The notes beneath the pieces are model-generated. The model was not told the origin of the DNA. It saw nothing but the letters and a program-made list of their open reading frames with translations, and did not search any database. The translations under genes were made by a program, and so were the position numbers. This document shows, piece after piece, positions 34,381-48,300 of a DNA stretch of 64,000 nt (positions are counted from its first letter, which is position 1; every line of letters starts with the position of its first letter). Source of the stretch: Monodelphis domestica (taxonomy: Eukaryota; Chordata; Mammalia; Didelphimorphia; Didelphidae); NCBI RefSeq assembly GCF_027887165.1, contig NC_077229.1:344515380-344579379 (forward strand). Reading direction: 5' to 3'.

Positions 34381-34634
34381 AAAAATAAATCTACCCATAA
34401 CAACATTGAAGAATGTAAAAAAATAAAAGTACAAACATTGCCACCACTTGTCTTATTTAGTATCTAGCAAATTTTGCCTGGTAGGATTTTTTTTTATATT
34501 ATATAAATAAATAGCCCCAATGGAAATTGTTTTGAACTTTTGACAGTGTAACAACTTTAACCACCACTCCTCCCTAGGGTAACTAGAATTGAATTTAGCA
34601 ATTCCATGTACTAGAGACCTCTCTTTTATACCCT
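34381..34634. other. Unassigned intergenic sequence
   Basis: AT-rich; nothing recognised. Confidence 0.35.
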
Positions 34635-34840
34635 TCTTTAATACTTAGCTGTTTGACCCTGGGCAAGTCAGTTAACTGCAATGTAACTCAGTTTCCTCAA
34701 ACTGTAAAATGAGCATCATAATAGCACCTACTTTCTAGTGTTATTGTAAGGATTAAATGAGATATTATTTGTAAACCACTTAGCACAATGCCAATGCGTA
34801 GCATCTAGTAGGCACTTAATAAATACTTATTTCTTCCTTT
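34635..34840 (+). mobile_element. MIR/THER SINE
   Basis: 'tttgaccctgggcaagtcag', 'tgtaaaatgagcatcataat' and 'aaaccacttagcacaatgcc' are in full MIR order. Confidence 0.8.
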
Positions 34841-35659
34841 CCTATCTTAACTATTTAAATAACAAAGGCTATACAGATTGTAGTTCATATCTTTATTGTT
34901 TTGTTTAGTAAAAAAAGGCTTTAATTATTTAGCAACTTGATTTGGACATTTTAGTTAGCAGTCAGTATCTTTGTTTACTTAAGATGAACATTTTAAATCA
35001 ATACAGATGATACGTTAGCAAGGAAGACAGAATAGAAAGGTTAACTCTTCCCCCTTCCCCAAGATTCATCAGGATACAGATGTGAGGGTTTTATTTCTCA
35101 GCATTTATAGTAGACAAAACATGACATTTCCATAACTCAAATCCTAAGAAATCTCACCTTCCTTTTCCCTACAAAGGATGCATAGTTAATATATACCTGT
35201 TCACAAAGGAGAGGATAAGCCTAATCTGGTTTATAATCACAAATGATTTTCAGCCTATGGTAAATATTAACCTAGGTACATTTGATTTATTTTCCTACTT
35301 TAAGGTTTGTGTGGACTTGAGCCTTATTTAAGTTCCTATGGTAGTTACTTAAATGTTTATTGAATGGAATTAGCACAGTGCCTGCCACAAAATAAATACT
35401 TGTGGATAAATTAGTTGATGATAGAGAGCAATCTTCCTTGCCACAGAAGAGGATGGAAGAAAGACAGTGCATTTTTCCTGCTGATATGCCCTGATGCCTT
35501 TCCCCCAGGACTCTTGTCTCCACTGCAGAGGCAGATATGACTTACAGAAAACACCCAGGCTTCAATTTTTTTTTCTTAGGTTGTTCACTAATGGAACCAG
35601 TCTCTTTTCTGAGTAATCTAGGGTTCTCATGATTCATTAGCAACAGAGAAAAACAAATA
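34841..35659. other. Unassigned; short L2-like piece
   Basis: Intergenic sequence downstream of SERPINB12. 'agcacagtgcctgccacaaa' near 35365 may be an L2 end. No gene seen. Confidence 0.4.
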
Positions 35660-35678
35660 AATAAACATTTTTCTGAAC

Positions 35679-35684
35679 TTTATT
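35679..35684 (-). terminator. SERPINB12: Poly(A) signal AATAAA of SERPINB12
   Basis: First AATAAA on the minus strand after the stop codon (35950), giving a 3' UTR of about 290 nt. Confidence 0.65.
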
Positions 35685-35949
35685 GATGTGGAAATCTAGG
35701 AGTCAGTGAAGACAAGTGGACCTGGGAGCTGGCAGAGGAATTGTCAGGAAAGAGAAAAATAGTATCAGCTAATTGATGTGTTGAGTAAGCCCCCAGGAGA
35801 GGAACAGGAAGTGGCACTGGGTGATAGCTGGGAGTTGGGGCTAGTGGGGATGGGTGACTAATAAGCTCTAATGCAGGCCATGTTATAACAAAGAGGCTAT
35901 GGTACCATTTTCTTGCTGCTCCAAAAAATGGAGGGAAATAGATCCATTC

Positions 35950-36354
35950 TCAAGGAGAGCAGACTTTGCCATAGAAAAGGATGGTGTTTGTTTTGTTGTC
36001 TTTGATGAAAAACAGAAATGGGTGATTGGTATAAAATGGCACATAAGGTGATGCAGACTTTGTTGAAACCACAGCTCCAGTGGCAGCTGCTGCTTCGGTA
36101 CCATCCTCACTAACTTCCACAAACGTCTTGTGGATAGCTTTTGACAAGTACAGGTTAGGGCTTGAAGATATTCCACTAAGATCAGCCTTGGCTTCATCAA
36201 AGATATCTACAATCCCCATTTTTTGGAGAATAAAATTCAGATCCAAGTTGCTTTCCATGGTGAATTGGGGGAAGGAGACATCCACCTTTTCTTCACACAT
36301 AATAGTGGGACTGGTCCATTCTGTTATTTTTTCATGAGTCATATTTCTTTCAAG
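35950..36354 (-). CDS. SERPINB12: SERPINB12 last exon with the reactive-centre loop
   Basis: Acceptor TTCTGATAG; 134 residues from LERNMTHEKITEWTSPT to the stop at 35950. Holds the breach/shutter strand, the hinge GTEAAAATGAVVSTKSA with predicted P1 Lys and P1' Ser, and the C-terminal HPFLFFIKDNKTNTILFYGK. A 109-codon frame in another phase (35883-36200) is a shadow. Confidence 0.95.
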   Translation of the reverse strand, partial: LERNMTHEKITEWTSPTIMCEEKVDVSFPQFTMESNLDLNFILQKMGIVDIFDEAKADLSGISSSPNLYLSKAIHKTFVEVSEDGTEAAAATGAVVSTKSASPYVPFYTNHPFLFFIKDNKTNTILFYGKVCSP

Positions 36355-39300
36355 CTATCAGAATGAAAAAGGATAACCAGTGTTAGTAATGAGTGGGCTG
36401 TTTCCAAAAAACTAGAGTAACATCCATAGCTGCTGAGTGCTGCAAGAGTTTCTTCCAAACATATTTCATTTTAAAGCTCTCCCATGTTTGTCCCTTTTTG
36501 TTTTAAAAATCTGCTGTAATATTTCCACCCTCATTTGGAGTAGTGGCACACTACCTGATTCTTAGCTATCTCTTTGGAGTCTGATCCACTCTATTAGTAA
36601 TCTCTTGTGAGATAGCTCCATTTCCACATTAAAAAAAAAAAACAATAAACAACCTCATGTACCCAAAACAGATGCCTCTTAAGAGTCTGATGCTGAAACT
36701 GAAGCACACTTTTTCTCTGAGACAAAGGTCTAGGCCAGAGAACTAGCCCTTTCCAAACTTGGTGTCCACCTTCCTTGATTTGTAATAGAAAGAGGTAAGA
36801 TTTGAGAAGATATAAATTTTCCCTTTAGCTGTGGAGATGAAAAAAAGAGAAAACCAATTTAGTTTGAAAAGATTCTTGTTCATTCAAGAATGTGTTGGAC
36901 AGATATTTAAGGATAAATATCTGTTTAGTTAATGGGTGATTTTCCAAGTATTTCAGATAGCTAAGGTGCATCAGGCCTTCAGAAACTGAAGTTATTAGAT
37001 AGTCTCTTCTATCTATGTAATCCCACAAAATGAAAGAATTTCCATTAGAAGGAACCTCAGGGGCCAGCCCATTTGATGCCTACCCACTATAGTGTCCCAG
37101 ATAAGTGACCATCTAGCCTCTGTTTAAAAACCTACAAGGAAGGAGATATTACTACCTCTTGAATCATTACATTCCACTTTTTCAGTTTCATTGTTAACAA
37201 GTTTTTCTTTACATTAAGCCTAAATTTGCTTTTTTGAAACTCCCACTCATCGTTACTGGATTTTCCCTCTAGTGCCAAGAAGAACAAATCTAATTTCTCT
37301 TCCACATGACAGTCCTTCACATTCTTGAATACAGTAGTTATCATGATGTCCCCGAGTCTTCTTTTCTTAAGGTTAAGCTCCCCCCTCCAGCATAAACTCA
37401 AGACTATTCACCATCCTAGTTACCCCATCTCTGAAACTCCTCTGTTTATCAGAACCTACATTTAGCTAATTTATTTTTATTTTCCAAGCCTAGAAGTTCA
37501 TTGGAATAGAGAATACCAAATGGAGAGACAATAACATTTTACCTCTTCCAGTCCAGTGGAGTCCTCATCAGGGAAAGGGGGCAGCAACACAAACATGCTG
37601 AGTTTTCCTTTAGTATAGTTCATCTCAAGAATCTGTGTATTTAATTCTTCTATGTAACCAATTCTAAAAGTATTCTGCTGTCTCATCATCTTCACATTTT
37701 TCTGCTCATTCTGTCAACAAAGACAGGACAGGTTAAGAGAGAGTTAGTCTTTCTCATAGACATGCAATCTTACTCATAACTGCTTTAGGCAATAGGTTAT
37801 ATTTTCCAGGAATTCAGGAACTTGCTGAATTTAAGATGGTTAGCAGATCTAAATTACACCGAATCTTTTGATGCTTCATTCTCTGTGAGTTACTACCTCC
37901 ATAGTAGATGGGAATAACCATATTATACTAAACATTAGTAAGGGATGCTAAGGATAATGACAAATTAAGACTCAAATATACATCCCATTCTCCCCACTTA
38001 CACTGATATTTACAATAATAATCCATGGGAAATTAAACAAGTAAAACGAATACCCTCTATATTTCATTCTCCATTGAATTAGCAATATCAATATATTAAG
38101 AAACAAAAATACTTAATAGATCTTGTTTGCAAGTACATGGCATGGAAAAAAGTATGTTTAACCATAGTTTAATATATCAAAGATTCATTCATGCCAAAAA
38201 TCTCTCCACTAACACAAAACACCTACAGCTTAGTAGGTAGGTTTTTTTGGTCATGGTCATGATTAAGCAGTGTCAGACACAAGACTTGAACCCAGATCTT
38301 CTTTGCTCCTAAGTTCAATACTCTATCCATTAGGCCATGGTGCCTGTGGCTAGCCATAGAGATGGAGGCAGAACCTGTGATTTCATTGACTTTGGGAACT
38401 CACAGGTGAAAAATTTCACTTTACCAATGTAGATCAGCAGTTACTCTACAATTTATATTCTTAGAAAGTTATCTCAAGCAAGGATGTCAAACTCAAATAG
38501 AAATGGATCTGTTAGCTGCATATTGACTTAGAAAACCACAAATATAGCGTTATCTATTTAGCATTGTATTTTTATTTATTTCATTGAGATTTCCCAATAA
38601 CATTTAAATCTGCAAGGCTGTGAGTTTGTTAGTTTTGGACCAGAGGACTGTAAACCTTGAAATTTCTTAGACTTATGAATGTTGGAAATTTCACCATTGG
38701 GAAATTTCATACTTGGAAAAAATTTCCTACTGATAGTAAGAACTCTATTGGAATGTGAAAACCCTTGGCATGGGAGGGTCCTTCTCCTCCCTACTTAAGA
38801 CTACTTTAGGACAGAAACCTTTTGCTAAACAATGGAAAGGGCTTTGACCTATGCTTAAGCATAGAACAGGAAGTTCTTTGAGTCATGATTGATTTTAGAA
38901 TTGATACAATAGAGATACTTGGAATGACAGAACCAGGTCTTGGAACTTACAATCTCCACCCTACTCAGAGTAACAGGATTTAGGAAGGGCTGCAGCATAG
39001 ATCAAGATTTAATTATTTGAGAATATGACCTACAACAGACATGTGCAAAGGAAACAGACCTCTGGGCGGTCCTGGGTTAAACTAGAACCACCATTGGCAC
39101 AGGGGAGACATCGACAGTGATTGGTAGATGTGAGAACTGAGGGGAGGGGACTTAGATGGTTTCCTTAAAGATAGCGGGGTCTGAGGAGAGAGGGTTCCAG
39201 AGTTTTTTGCTCTGAGGTTTTCTGCTTGGAGGAGGTTTTACTCTGAGCGAGGTGGCTCCGAAGGAGGACTGAGGAGGTTGCTCGGTGGGAGAACCAGGAG

Positions 39301-42300
39301 AGAAGCCTGGCTCTGAAGGAGGAGAATTCTCTGGAAACATTTCTTGAAAGGAAGCTCTCTTGAAGGTGGAGCCTGAGGTTGGCATGAGAAGCCTTACCTA
39401 GAGAGATCTTGGGTGAGTGATAAAACCAACTGACTGATTTATTCATTCTTATTCCTTTCTTACTTTCTCTCTTTTTCTATTGATTAATCAGTGTATTATG
39501 AATTAAATTTCTCTATAAAACCCAGTTTGCTTGGGTATATTCATAAATTGGGAATATATTCCCTGGCGACCATCTTATATTTATATAAAACCAAGACACA
39601 GTAGAAAACATATTTCAGCGGTCATAATTGATATATATATTTCCCTTGCTCCCAAACATTTTAATTATCACAGTTTATGGCTCCCACTCTCTTATCTACA
39701 ACTATTTAACACTCAAAACTATTTTAAATCTAACAGGACTGAGAAATTGTGACTTATCAGGGTCACACAACTAGTATGTACAAGAGATAGAACTCGATCC
39801 CAGTTCTTCTTTGTTTTAAGGTAGTCTCTTTATACAATACTCCATGCTGTGTCTATATAAGATTATTCTCAAAATAATGATTGGTATCCATAGAATAACA
39901 TGTATATAGAGGTTGCTACCTTGTTTAGCCAGAAAGCTGAATCTTCTGTCTTTTCATGATCAAAACTTTTTTCCCATTTGGCCTTGAAGTAGACAGCATT
40001 CACCAGCACCAGCACTGTAGAATCAGTAATGCTGTCTCTGCCAAAGAGTTCCTTGATTTTACCTGAAGGAAACATCCCAGAGCACATTCTAAGTTTAAAA
40101 TATTTTGTTATTGTTCATTTCAATCTTTGTGAGTTTGGAGTTTTCTTGGCAAAGGTACTGGAGTGGTTTGTCATTTCCTTCTCCAGCACATTTATATATG
40201 GGGAAATTGAGGCAAACAAGGGTAAGTGACTTGCCTAGGGTCACACAGCAAGTATCTAAGGCCAAATCTGAACTCAGGAAGATTGAGTTTTCCTGACTTG
40301 AAGCCTGGTGTTTTCTATCTACTACTCCACTTAGCTGCCAAAGTGTGAAATATAGCAGCCAAGATAAAAATTATGAAAACTTAGTTTTTTAACACCTAAA
40401 AGTAGTCATTTATTTATTCTTATTTCCATTTTAAAGATGAGGAAACTGGGACTCATAGAGGTTAAATGATTTGCCAAGGGTCACACAGATAATAAGTATC
40501 TGAGGAAGGATTCAAGCCTAAGTCCTTACTCTGAATCCAACTAAGTCATGTAGCTTCAACCAATCATGAGCCAGGGTTCCATGATGTTTCTTTCTTTTTT
40601 GTTTGTTTGTTTGTTTCTAAATTTTTAGGCTGTTTTAATTATTGACATGAAAATTATATACCTTGATACACTTTGTGGGTACTATCCTCTCTCCATAATG
40701 GACCTTAGGCTTGCTCTTAAAGATCTATTATGATAGCAATACTATAGAATCATGGGATCTAGGAGGGACATTAGAGGCTATTTCATCTATACTAAACCCA
40801 ATAAAGAAGTCATCAATCCATCAAATGATGAAAAATCTACTTCCTCCCAAGCCAGCTAAAGACACTCTGCATTGGCTATAATGGTTGGGAAGATTTCCCT
40901 ACATACGACTTGTACCTAATATTTGTTCAGCCTTCTAAGGACAAACAAAATAAATTTAATGCTTTTCCACTTGATATCCCTTTAAATCCTTAACAGACAA
41001 CTAGCATATCCTTTCAAAGTCTTCTCTTCTCCAGCTAAAACACCCCCATTTTCTTCAGTCAATGCCCCTGTGGCATGTTTTCTAGTCCTTTCACAATTCT
41101 CTGGACATTTCTTCTCTTTTTTTTCTCAAAGGGTATAGTCCAGATCTGAACACAGTACTTAAGATGTGGTATAAGCAGGACAGTAGAGAGTGGTACTATT
41201 ACCTTCCCTGTTCTAGACAATTTTGTTCAATCATTTTTCAGTTGTGTCTAACTCCTGGTGACAGAAATGTCTTTTCTTGACAGAAACACATGATTAGTTT
41301 GCCATTTCCTTCTCCAACTCATTTTATAGATGAGGAAACTGGGGCACATGGGTTTAAGTGACTTGCCAAGGGTCACACAGCTAGTGCCAGTGGCCATAAA
41401 TCTTCCTGACCCCAGGCTTGGTGCTCTATCCATTGTATAACTTAGCTGCCCTTACTTTTCTAGATGCAATAACTTCCTTAATATGGCATAAGATATATTT
41501 CTAAATCACACTATTGCCTCATATTATTAAGATTGCAGCTCACAAAAACACTCCAATCCCTTTCACATAAGCTGATTTCTCATCATGCCTGCCTTAACCG
41601 ATACATATTCTATATTTGACTTTAAGCATAGAACTTTGCATTTATTCCTATTAAATTTCATCTTATTAGACTGAGCTTAAAATTCTAGCTTGTTGAGGTC
41701 TTTGAGTCCTATCTCTTATATAACACACTACCTCCCCCTCCTAGCTTTGTGTCAGATTCCTCTACTAATGCTACAAATTTGACCAGCATGCTAATAACTA
41801 TGCTATTATTTAGTCACTAATAAATATGTCAGACAGTATAGGTTCACTTCTTTTTCTAAATGTTCACTACTTTTAATATTAAGTAGGCTTTTTTTTTTGC
41901 CAAGCTTTGAAGTCAAAATCATAATTTGCAGACTCCACATTTGTCTGTTTCTGGTCTGATCCCTTACCATTCTCCATAATCTGTCAAAGGTTATTAACAG
42001 TAGTTTGGAATTCCCATCTTCAGATCTTTCAGCACTCTCTGGGCCAAATGACCAAACTCATAAAAATTTAATGTCTCCCCTGCAGCCATAATTAAATGTA
42101 CTATTTAATTGGTTCTTCGTATACTCTGCCCTACATTGCCATTGACCTTTTTTATTTAAAATAGGCAACATAATCAAATTGAAAGAGCATTGACTTTGGA
42201 GTCAGAGGGCCTGTCTTCCTATTCCAGCTGTACTCTTTATTATTTGGGAGTCCTCTGTCAAGTCTTTTAACCTTTCTGAGTCTTGATTTTTTCATTTTCA

Positions 42301-45300
42301 CATAAGCAGGTGGATTAGATTACCACTATAGTGTCCTCCAGCTTTAAATCCTGTCATGTTAGGTATACATACTATCTTCCCAAATGAATTCTAAAATCCC
42401 TGGATTCCATAAGCATCCTTGTATTCTACACAGAGTCTTAAGCAGTAATATGCTTATGTCAAGATCTCAGTAACTATTTGTGGATAAATAAGACAATATT
42501 CATAGCTCCATTATTAGAAATTCCATTAAGGTGGCTGATGTTCAGTAAGAGGGCTTGCTACCATATTGATTCTTCCATCCCTAGCACACAAATGTGGTTA
42601 ACCTATCTAACCTGGCTTGTGGCATCAGCAAGGAGTAGACCTGTAAGGTAAATATACCTTTTTAATCATAAAATGCCATGGACTCTCATCCCTGTACCAA
42701 ATAATTGGGCGTTAGGAGGTTAGGGGGGAGGTATAGAACTTACCAAATAACAAAGTCAATGGCCTTAGCACTGAGTCCAAATCCAACAAAGGCAATGCAA
42801 ATTAAGCCAAACAGGTTGAGAAATACCACTCCACTACTGTTCCATCATATGGAAAGCCTAAACTGTAACGTAGTTATATGATGAAAACGCACAAAGACAA
42901 TTGTCATCCTCCGTTACTGAGAGACTACTACTATAATCCTGAGGGAAATTAGAGCTTAACTGAGCATCAAAGTGACACATAAGGTAGAGCCCTGGTTCTG
43001 GAATCAGGAAAGCTACTCAGATACTTACTAGCTATGTGACCTTAGGCAAGTCACTTAATTCTGCCTCAGGTTTCTCATACATAAAATAAGCTGGAAAAGG
43101 AAATGGCAAACGATTCCAATAACTTCCAAGAAAACTCAAAATAGGGTCATGAAGAATTAGACATGACAAGCAAATGAAAAAGAACAAGGGAATTCATATA
43201 ACTAGACAGTAGAGGAAAGTGGGCAGGAACTGAAGAACAACATTTATATCATAACAGCAATACCAGAAAGAGAGCTTCAAAAGGCTTAAAAACCCTGATC
43301 AAATGTCCAACCATTATTCCAAGGGACTGATGTTGAAGCATATTATCCACCTCCTGACAGAGAAGTGATGGACTTAGGGTACAGAACTGGAATTCTTCTA
43401 GTCTAGAAGAATAACCTTGTTCCTCACTGATCCAGAACCAATACTTTATTTCCTCAACCTCAAGCCTTGCCTCCTATTATACACATTCTTTCCCTTGTGT
43501 ATACTCGTATTATACTTTTTACCTGGCTTCCTCTTCAGATGTATAGATACATAAAACACTACCACTTCTGGTCCATGAAATTCTATTATTGACAACCCCA
43601 GCTACTGACTGTAGCAGATATTATACTTTTGGATAGGAACAGTATGGAAATCTGTTTTGTTTGCTATTTGTTAAGAGTTTTGTCCTTTTTTTTCCCTTTC
43701 AATTTGTCGGGAATAAGAGAAATTAAATATTTGTTCATTAAAAAGTGAAGAAAATAAATAGATGCATTAATATATACACATTCACGCATAAGACCCAACA
43801 GCCTCCACAGAGTTAAGCTTCTTAATCTTGCAACTTAAATGCAAACACAATGTTAGTATATCACAAAGACAGCATCTTATCCCCAATTTGGATACTAGAG
43901 CTAGTGGAAAGAGTACTAGTCTTGAAACAGGAAGACCAGAATGGGTATGAAGACAAATCACTAGCACTCCAGGGCTCCTTTTGCTTATCTGTAAAATGAA
44001 AGGACTGGGCTCAATTACTTCAAATGTCCCTTCTAAGCATGACAATCTATAACCTGCTTATTAAGGATAATTATAAAAATATATAATTATGAGAGAGTGA
44101 ATAAATTGGCAAGAGGATCATAGGGAGAGTCATAGCTCACAAAATCACAGTAATTAACCCTGAGGAAAATGGGGATGGTACTCTAGGCTGTATAGGTGAG
44201 CAACCTAGAACCTATATTTAAATGTGACATTTAACTGTGATTGGAGTTGAATAGCCACTTTTTGAGGTCTCATCCTTAAAAGGTCCTGTCCAGTGACTTC
44301 TTAATTTAGACATGTCAAAATTTAAAGTAGTTTGATCCTACCCACTAATAACCTAGTCAAAGTCAAATCTGTGCCAAGAAAGGGAGAGGTCCTATTTTTA
44401 ATGAGCAGTCCTGCTGCCTCTTCAAAATCAAGGACTGGGTGTTCTTTAAAGGGTGATGTGTATTGATGTGACTTCCCTTTTTCAATAGACATGAAAATAT
44501 ATTCATATTGCATTCAAATGTCTACCTTTCCCCCATCTCTCCTGTACCCTCTTCACTCAGAACAAAAGAAAGGATGAGGAAAGGCATTAATTACTTCAGT
44601 TATTTTGGCAGACCTATCTCTACAGAACCTAAATTCTGTGTGGTAACTGCTTTATACTTGATAGAAATAAAAATTCTGAATTTTTTACTAGTGTGTTTCC
44701 TCACTATGCAAATAGCAATTTTAAAGAAAAAATCTAGGTTTTATTGCTAACCATATTGGCACAAGCAAAGCAATATTTAAGCACCACCAAACACCTGAAA
44801 GAACCACTCTCTTGGTGGTTGGCATTGTGATGTAGCAGACTGAGGACAGGTTCTGGAATCCCAGGAACTAGGCTGAAATCTTAGATAGGACATTGGCTAC
44901 ATGACCCTAGGCAAGACACTTAACCTTTCATCAGTATTCCTTTTCTCACATGTAAAATGAGACTGATAACATCTATCCTACTAACCTCAAAGGAAAAATC
45001 AGTAAGATAATTATGTAAAAGACTTTTCAAACCATAAAGTACCATTTAAATGTCAGTTTTTATTGTCATTATTATTATTATTTACTTCCTTGTGACTTAG
45101 CAGTCATTTATTCTCTCTAGACCTAAGCTATTTCATCTTTAAAATGAAGAAGTTGAATTAAATGGATACCAAGATTCTCTCCCACGGAAATCTGGAAATC
45201 TTTAGCTTTCCCACCCTTACTATTGAATCCCACTTTCTTACCTTGGGATTGACATTCAACCCAGAAATTAATTTGTTGTCTGGATTTTTCTGTGTCTTTT

Positions 45301-48300
45301 TGGAAATCCAAGCTTTCAATGGTCGTATGGTAAAATTCCATCACATTATCTGAATATTCCTGTGAGATTAGGGAAGTATAAGACATTACAATAAAGTCAT
45401 ATGCAGTTATTAAGTCAACAAAGTTATTCTGATAGTAGAAAGAATTCAATTTTAAAATATTCATCATCGTTGAATATGCTAGAAAGGGCTATTTCCATTT
45501 TTCCCTATACCCAGACTAAATCAAGCAGGACCATTTGAGCAATTGCATGGAATTAGTATGGTCATGAATTAGGTCAAAGTTAGAATGACATGACATGGGC
45601 ACTGTACCCCAGAAATGCAGGTGGACTATTATCAGGGAAACTCCCTTGCTCCCTTCCATCCTCCTGACTCTGAACCTGGAAACACCCAATGACCCCCCCC
45701 CCCCAGGGTCTTGAAATGACTATCTACCCTTGAACATCCTTAAGATGTCTTAAGAGACTTAAGATGGACAAAGAGATGAATCTTTATGCCTCCAGGCAGA
45801 CCCCAGTCAGATGACCACCTCACCCCACCAAATGCCTGAGGGCTTGCCACTCTAAGTCACGTCCCCACCAGGGCATAGGTTCTGTTGTAAAAAGGTATAA
45901 AAACCTCAGAACTGTTGTCGTTCTGAGGAACAGCCTTTCCTTTCATGCTGTCCTCCCAAGGAACTGCTCCCCATCTTGCTATTCCACCTTGCTATCCTCC
46001 TGGCCACTCTCAACATTACTTTCTAAATTAATAAATCTCTTTTTTGTTTTTAAGCTAAGTTTTGGAGTCTTGCATGCTTGCAAAAGGTATCCTTCCCGAA
46101 CCCCAAAAAGGTATCCTTCCAGAGCCCATAACATATATTCCTTTCCAAACCAATATCCTCATAATTTCATGTTCCATTTATGACCTGTATATAAGTTAGA
46201 TATTTTTCAAGTGACAGATTACATCATCATCATTATAATTATTACTATTGTTATTATTACTTCTGGAGAATCAAAACCCAATGCCTAAAATCTCATTTCA
46301 TTTATTATATGGAAATCTGATTCTTCTCTAATCTGAGAAATTCTTAGAATGCTAGTCCTTTCCAATTCTATTTCATTTTAGTATCCTTCCACAAATTTAA
46401 TTTTGATCTTTAAGAATTGTGACACTCCTGAATAGCAAAAGGCATATTTCTCTGTTCTAGGAGTTGTTAGAGCTGCATAAGACTTTATCTTAGTATCATT
46501 GATTTGAAGTTGAAAGAAATATTAGAGGCCATATAATCTAATCTCATTTTCCAGATGAAGAAATAAGGTCCAGGGAAGTTAAGTGACTTGACCAGCATCA
46601 TAGAGCTAGTAAATATCTGAGTTGGAATTTGAGCCCAGGTCTTCCTAATTCTAATTATAGTATGAGATCTGCTCTATCAGATTATCTCTCTCTACTTGTT
46701 TAGAATGTGTCATCATCAATTGAAATGGAGCAAATAGAATCCTGGTGGAGTCCACTACTACAGTTGCTAGGGAAGATAGTTGCTAGGGTGAGACCAAAAT
46801 TGGGTTTGGCAAATTGGAATTCTTCTGCTCTAGCCCAACATCTTTTCTCTCCTATCCTTTCAGTTCTAAGAACTGTATCTCTGGCCACTGACCTGCTTCC
46901 CATGCTGACCCCCATCTTCCCCCCACAGAAAAGATGTATGGTACCATTGATTGAAGCCTTTTCCCCACTCACAGTATAGGAACACATCAGGGTTGACCTT
47001 GCAGCCTATAGAACCACAACCCATGCTAGGTGGTTAGGTCATTGTAAACAGATCAATGAGCAGAAGGAATTCTTAGGGACTTTAACTAGAGTTTAACTAG
47101 AGTTTAAATTGGACCCATTTCAGTGAAACAGCAGGGCTAGTTGTGGACTTCTTCCAAACAAAGGTTCATCAAGAATGACCTAGTATGCAGTATGATACCC
47201 TTCTCAGAACTAGCAAGAACATGATTCCCAGTGACAAAGCTACAGACAGAAAACAGGATCCACAAAGAGTAACCCACTGTTTGGGAGAAACAATCCCAAA
47301 GTAATGTTCAGACACACAGGCACAAATGGTTTTCAGTCATCATCTCTACCATGCTCTTCTGTCCATCTGTTGCTTTGCCCTCAAGAGGGGCATTGTAAAA
47401 AAAAAAAAACTGGCCCAGAGGGAAAAGAACTTCAAAACTTACTTGCTAGCTGTATTTTACTTACAGCATAAATGGGAAATTCCTGATCTCCATACAATCT
47501 ATTGGCCATACTCAGGGTACAATCAGATTTTATCCTGGCCACCTTCTGGAGAAGCTTCCCAAAGTAGAAGTTGAAATCTCTATTCCCATCACTCAATGAT
47601 CTTGTAATCTTGATAGGAGACAATAAAAATGGATAAAGTATCATTAATCTGTCCTTCAGAGACACACTCTCCATCCGAAACCTAATTGTCATTATTCATC
47701 TAATTTCATCAAGTGTAGCAGTATTTCTATGTAGTTTTAAATTTTTCATCATATCATGGAATACTTAAGAAACAATCAATACTTTAGTGAGAGTTCTATC
47801 CATGGCATCTGAATTTCAAAACCTACTGTCCATCTCCCCTGAATTCTATAAAATGGCCCCAAAAGAATTTCTTAATTACTGTAGCAGACACATTTCTGAG
47901 AAAGGATAAAGAAAAACTCTTTGCATTTATTGGGTGAGAATCACTATGCATACCCCACCAAGCCTTCCCTGTCCTAAGTCACAGCATCATCTAGGGTCAT
48001 GTCATCCTTACAGCTGTACAGCTCTGAGTGGAATAGAAATTCCCATCTTTCTAGCAACTAGTTGTCATTCAAGCAGTCTCAGAAAAAAAACAACTAAAGT
48101 TATTAACCAAGGCCTGGTTGGTGAGAATCTCTAGTCTCGGGAATCACAAAGATATGTTAGGTCTCATATTGGGTTTTTGTTGTTGCTTTCGATGCATGGG
48201 GCCTAATGCTATCCTGAATTTTTATCTTCAAAGAAAATCCAACCAGAAACAAATGACTGTCTTTATTGAGAAGGGAGGTCAATTTATTAAAATAAGATAG

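Noticed and set aside
45691-45704. C-runs (also 18651 and 7581) as signal or structure
   Set aside because: Short homopolymers inside or beside LTR relics; nothing around them suggests function, and they may be length-unreliable in assembly.
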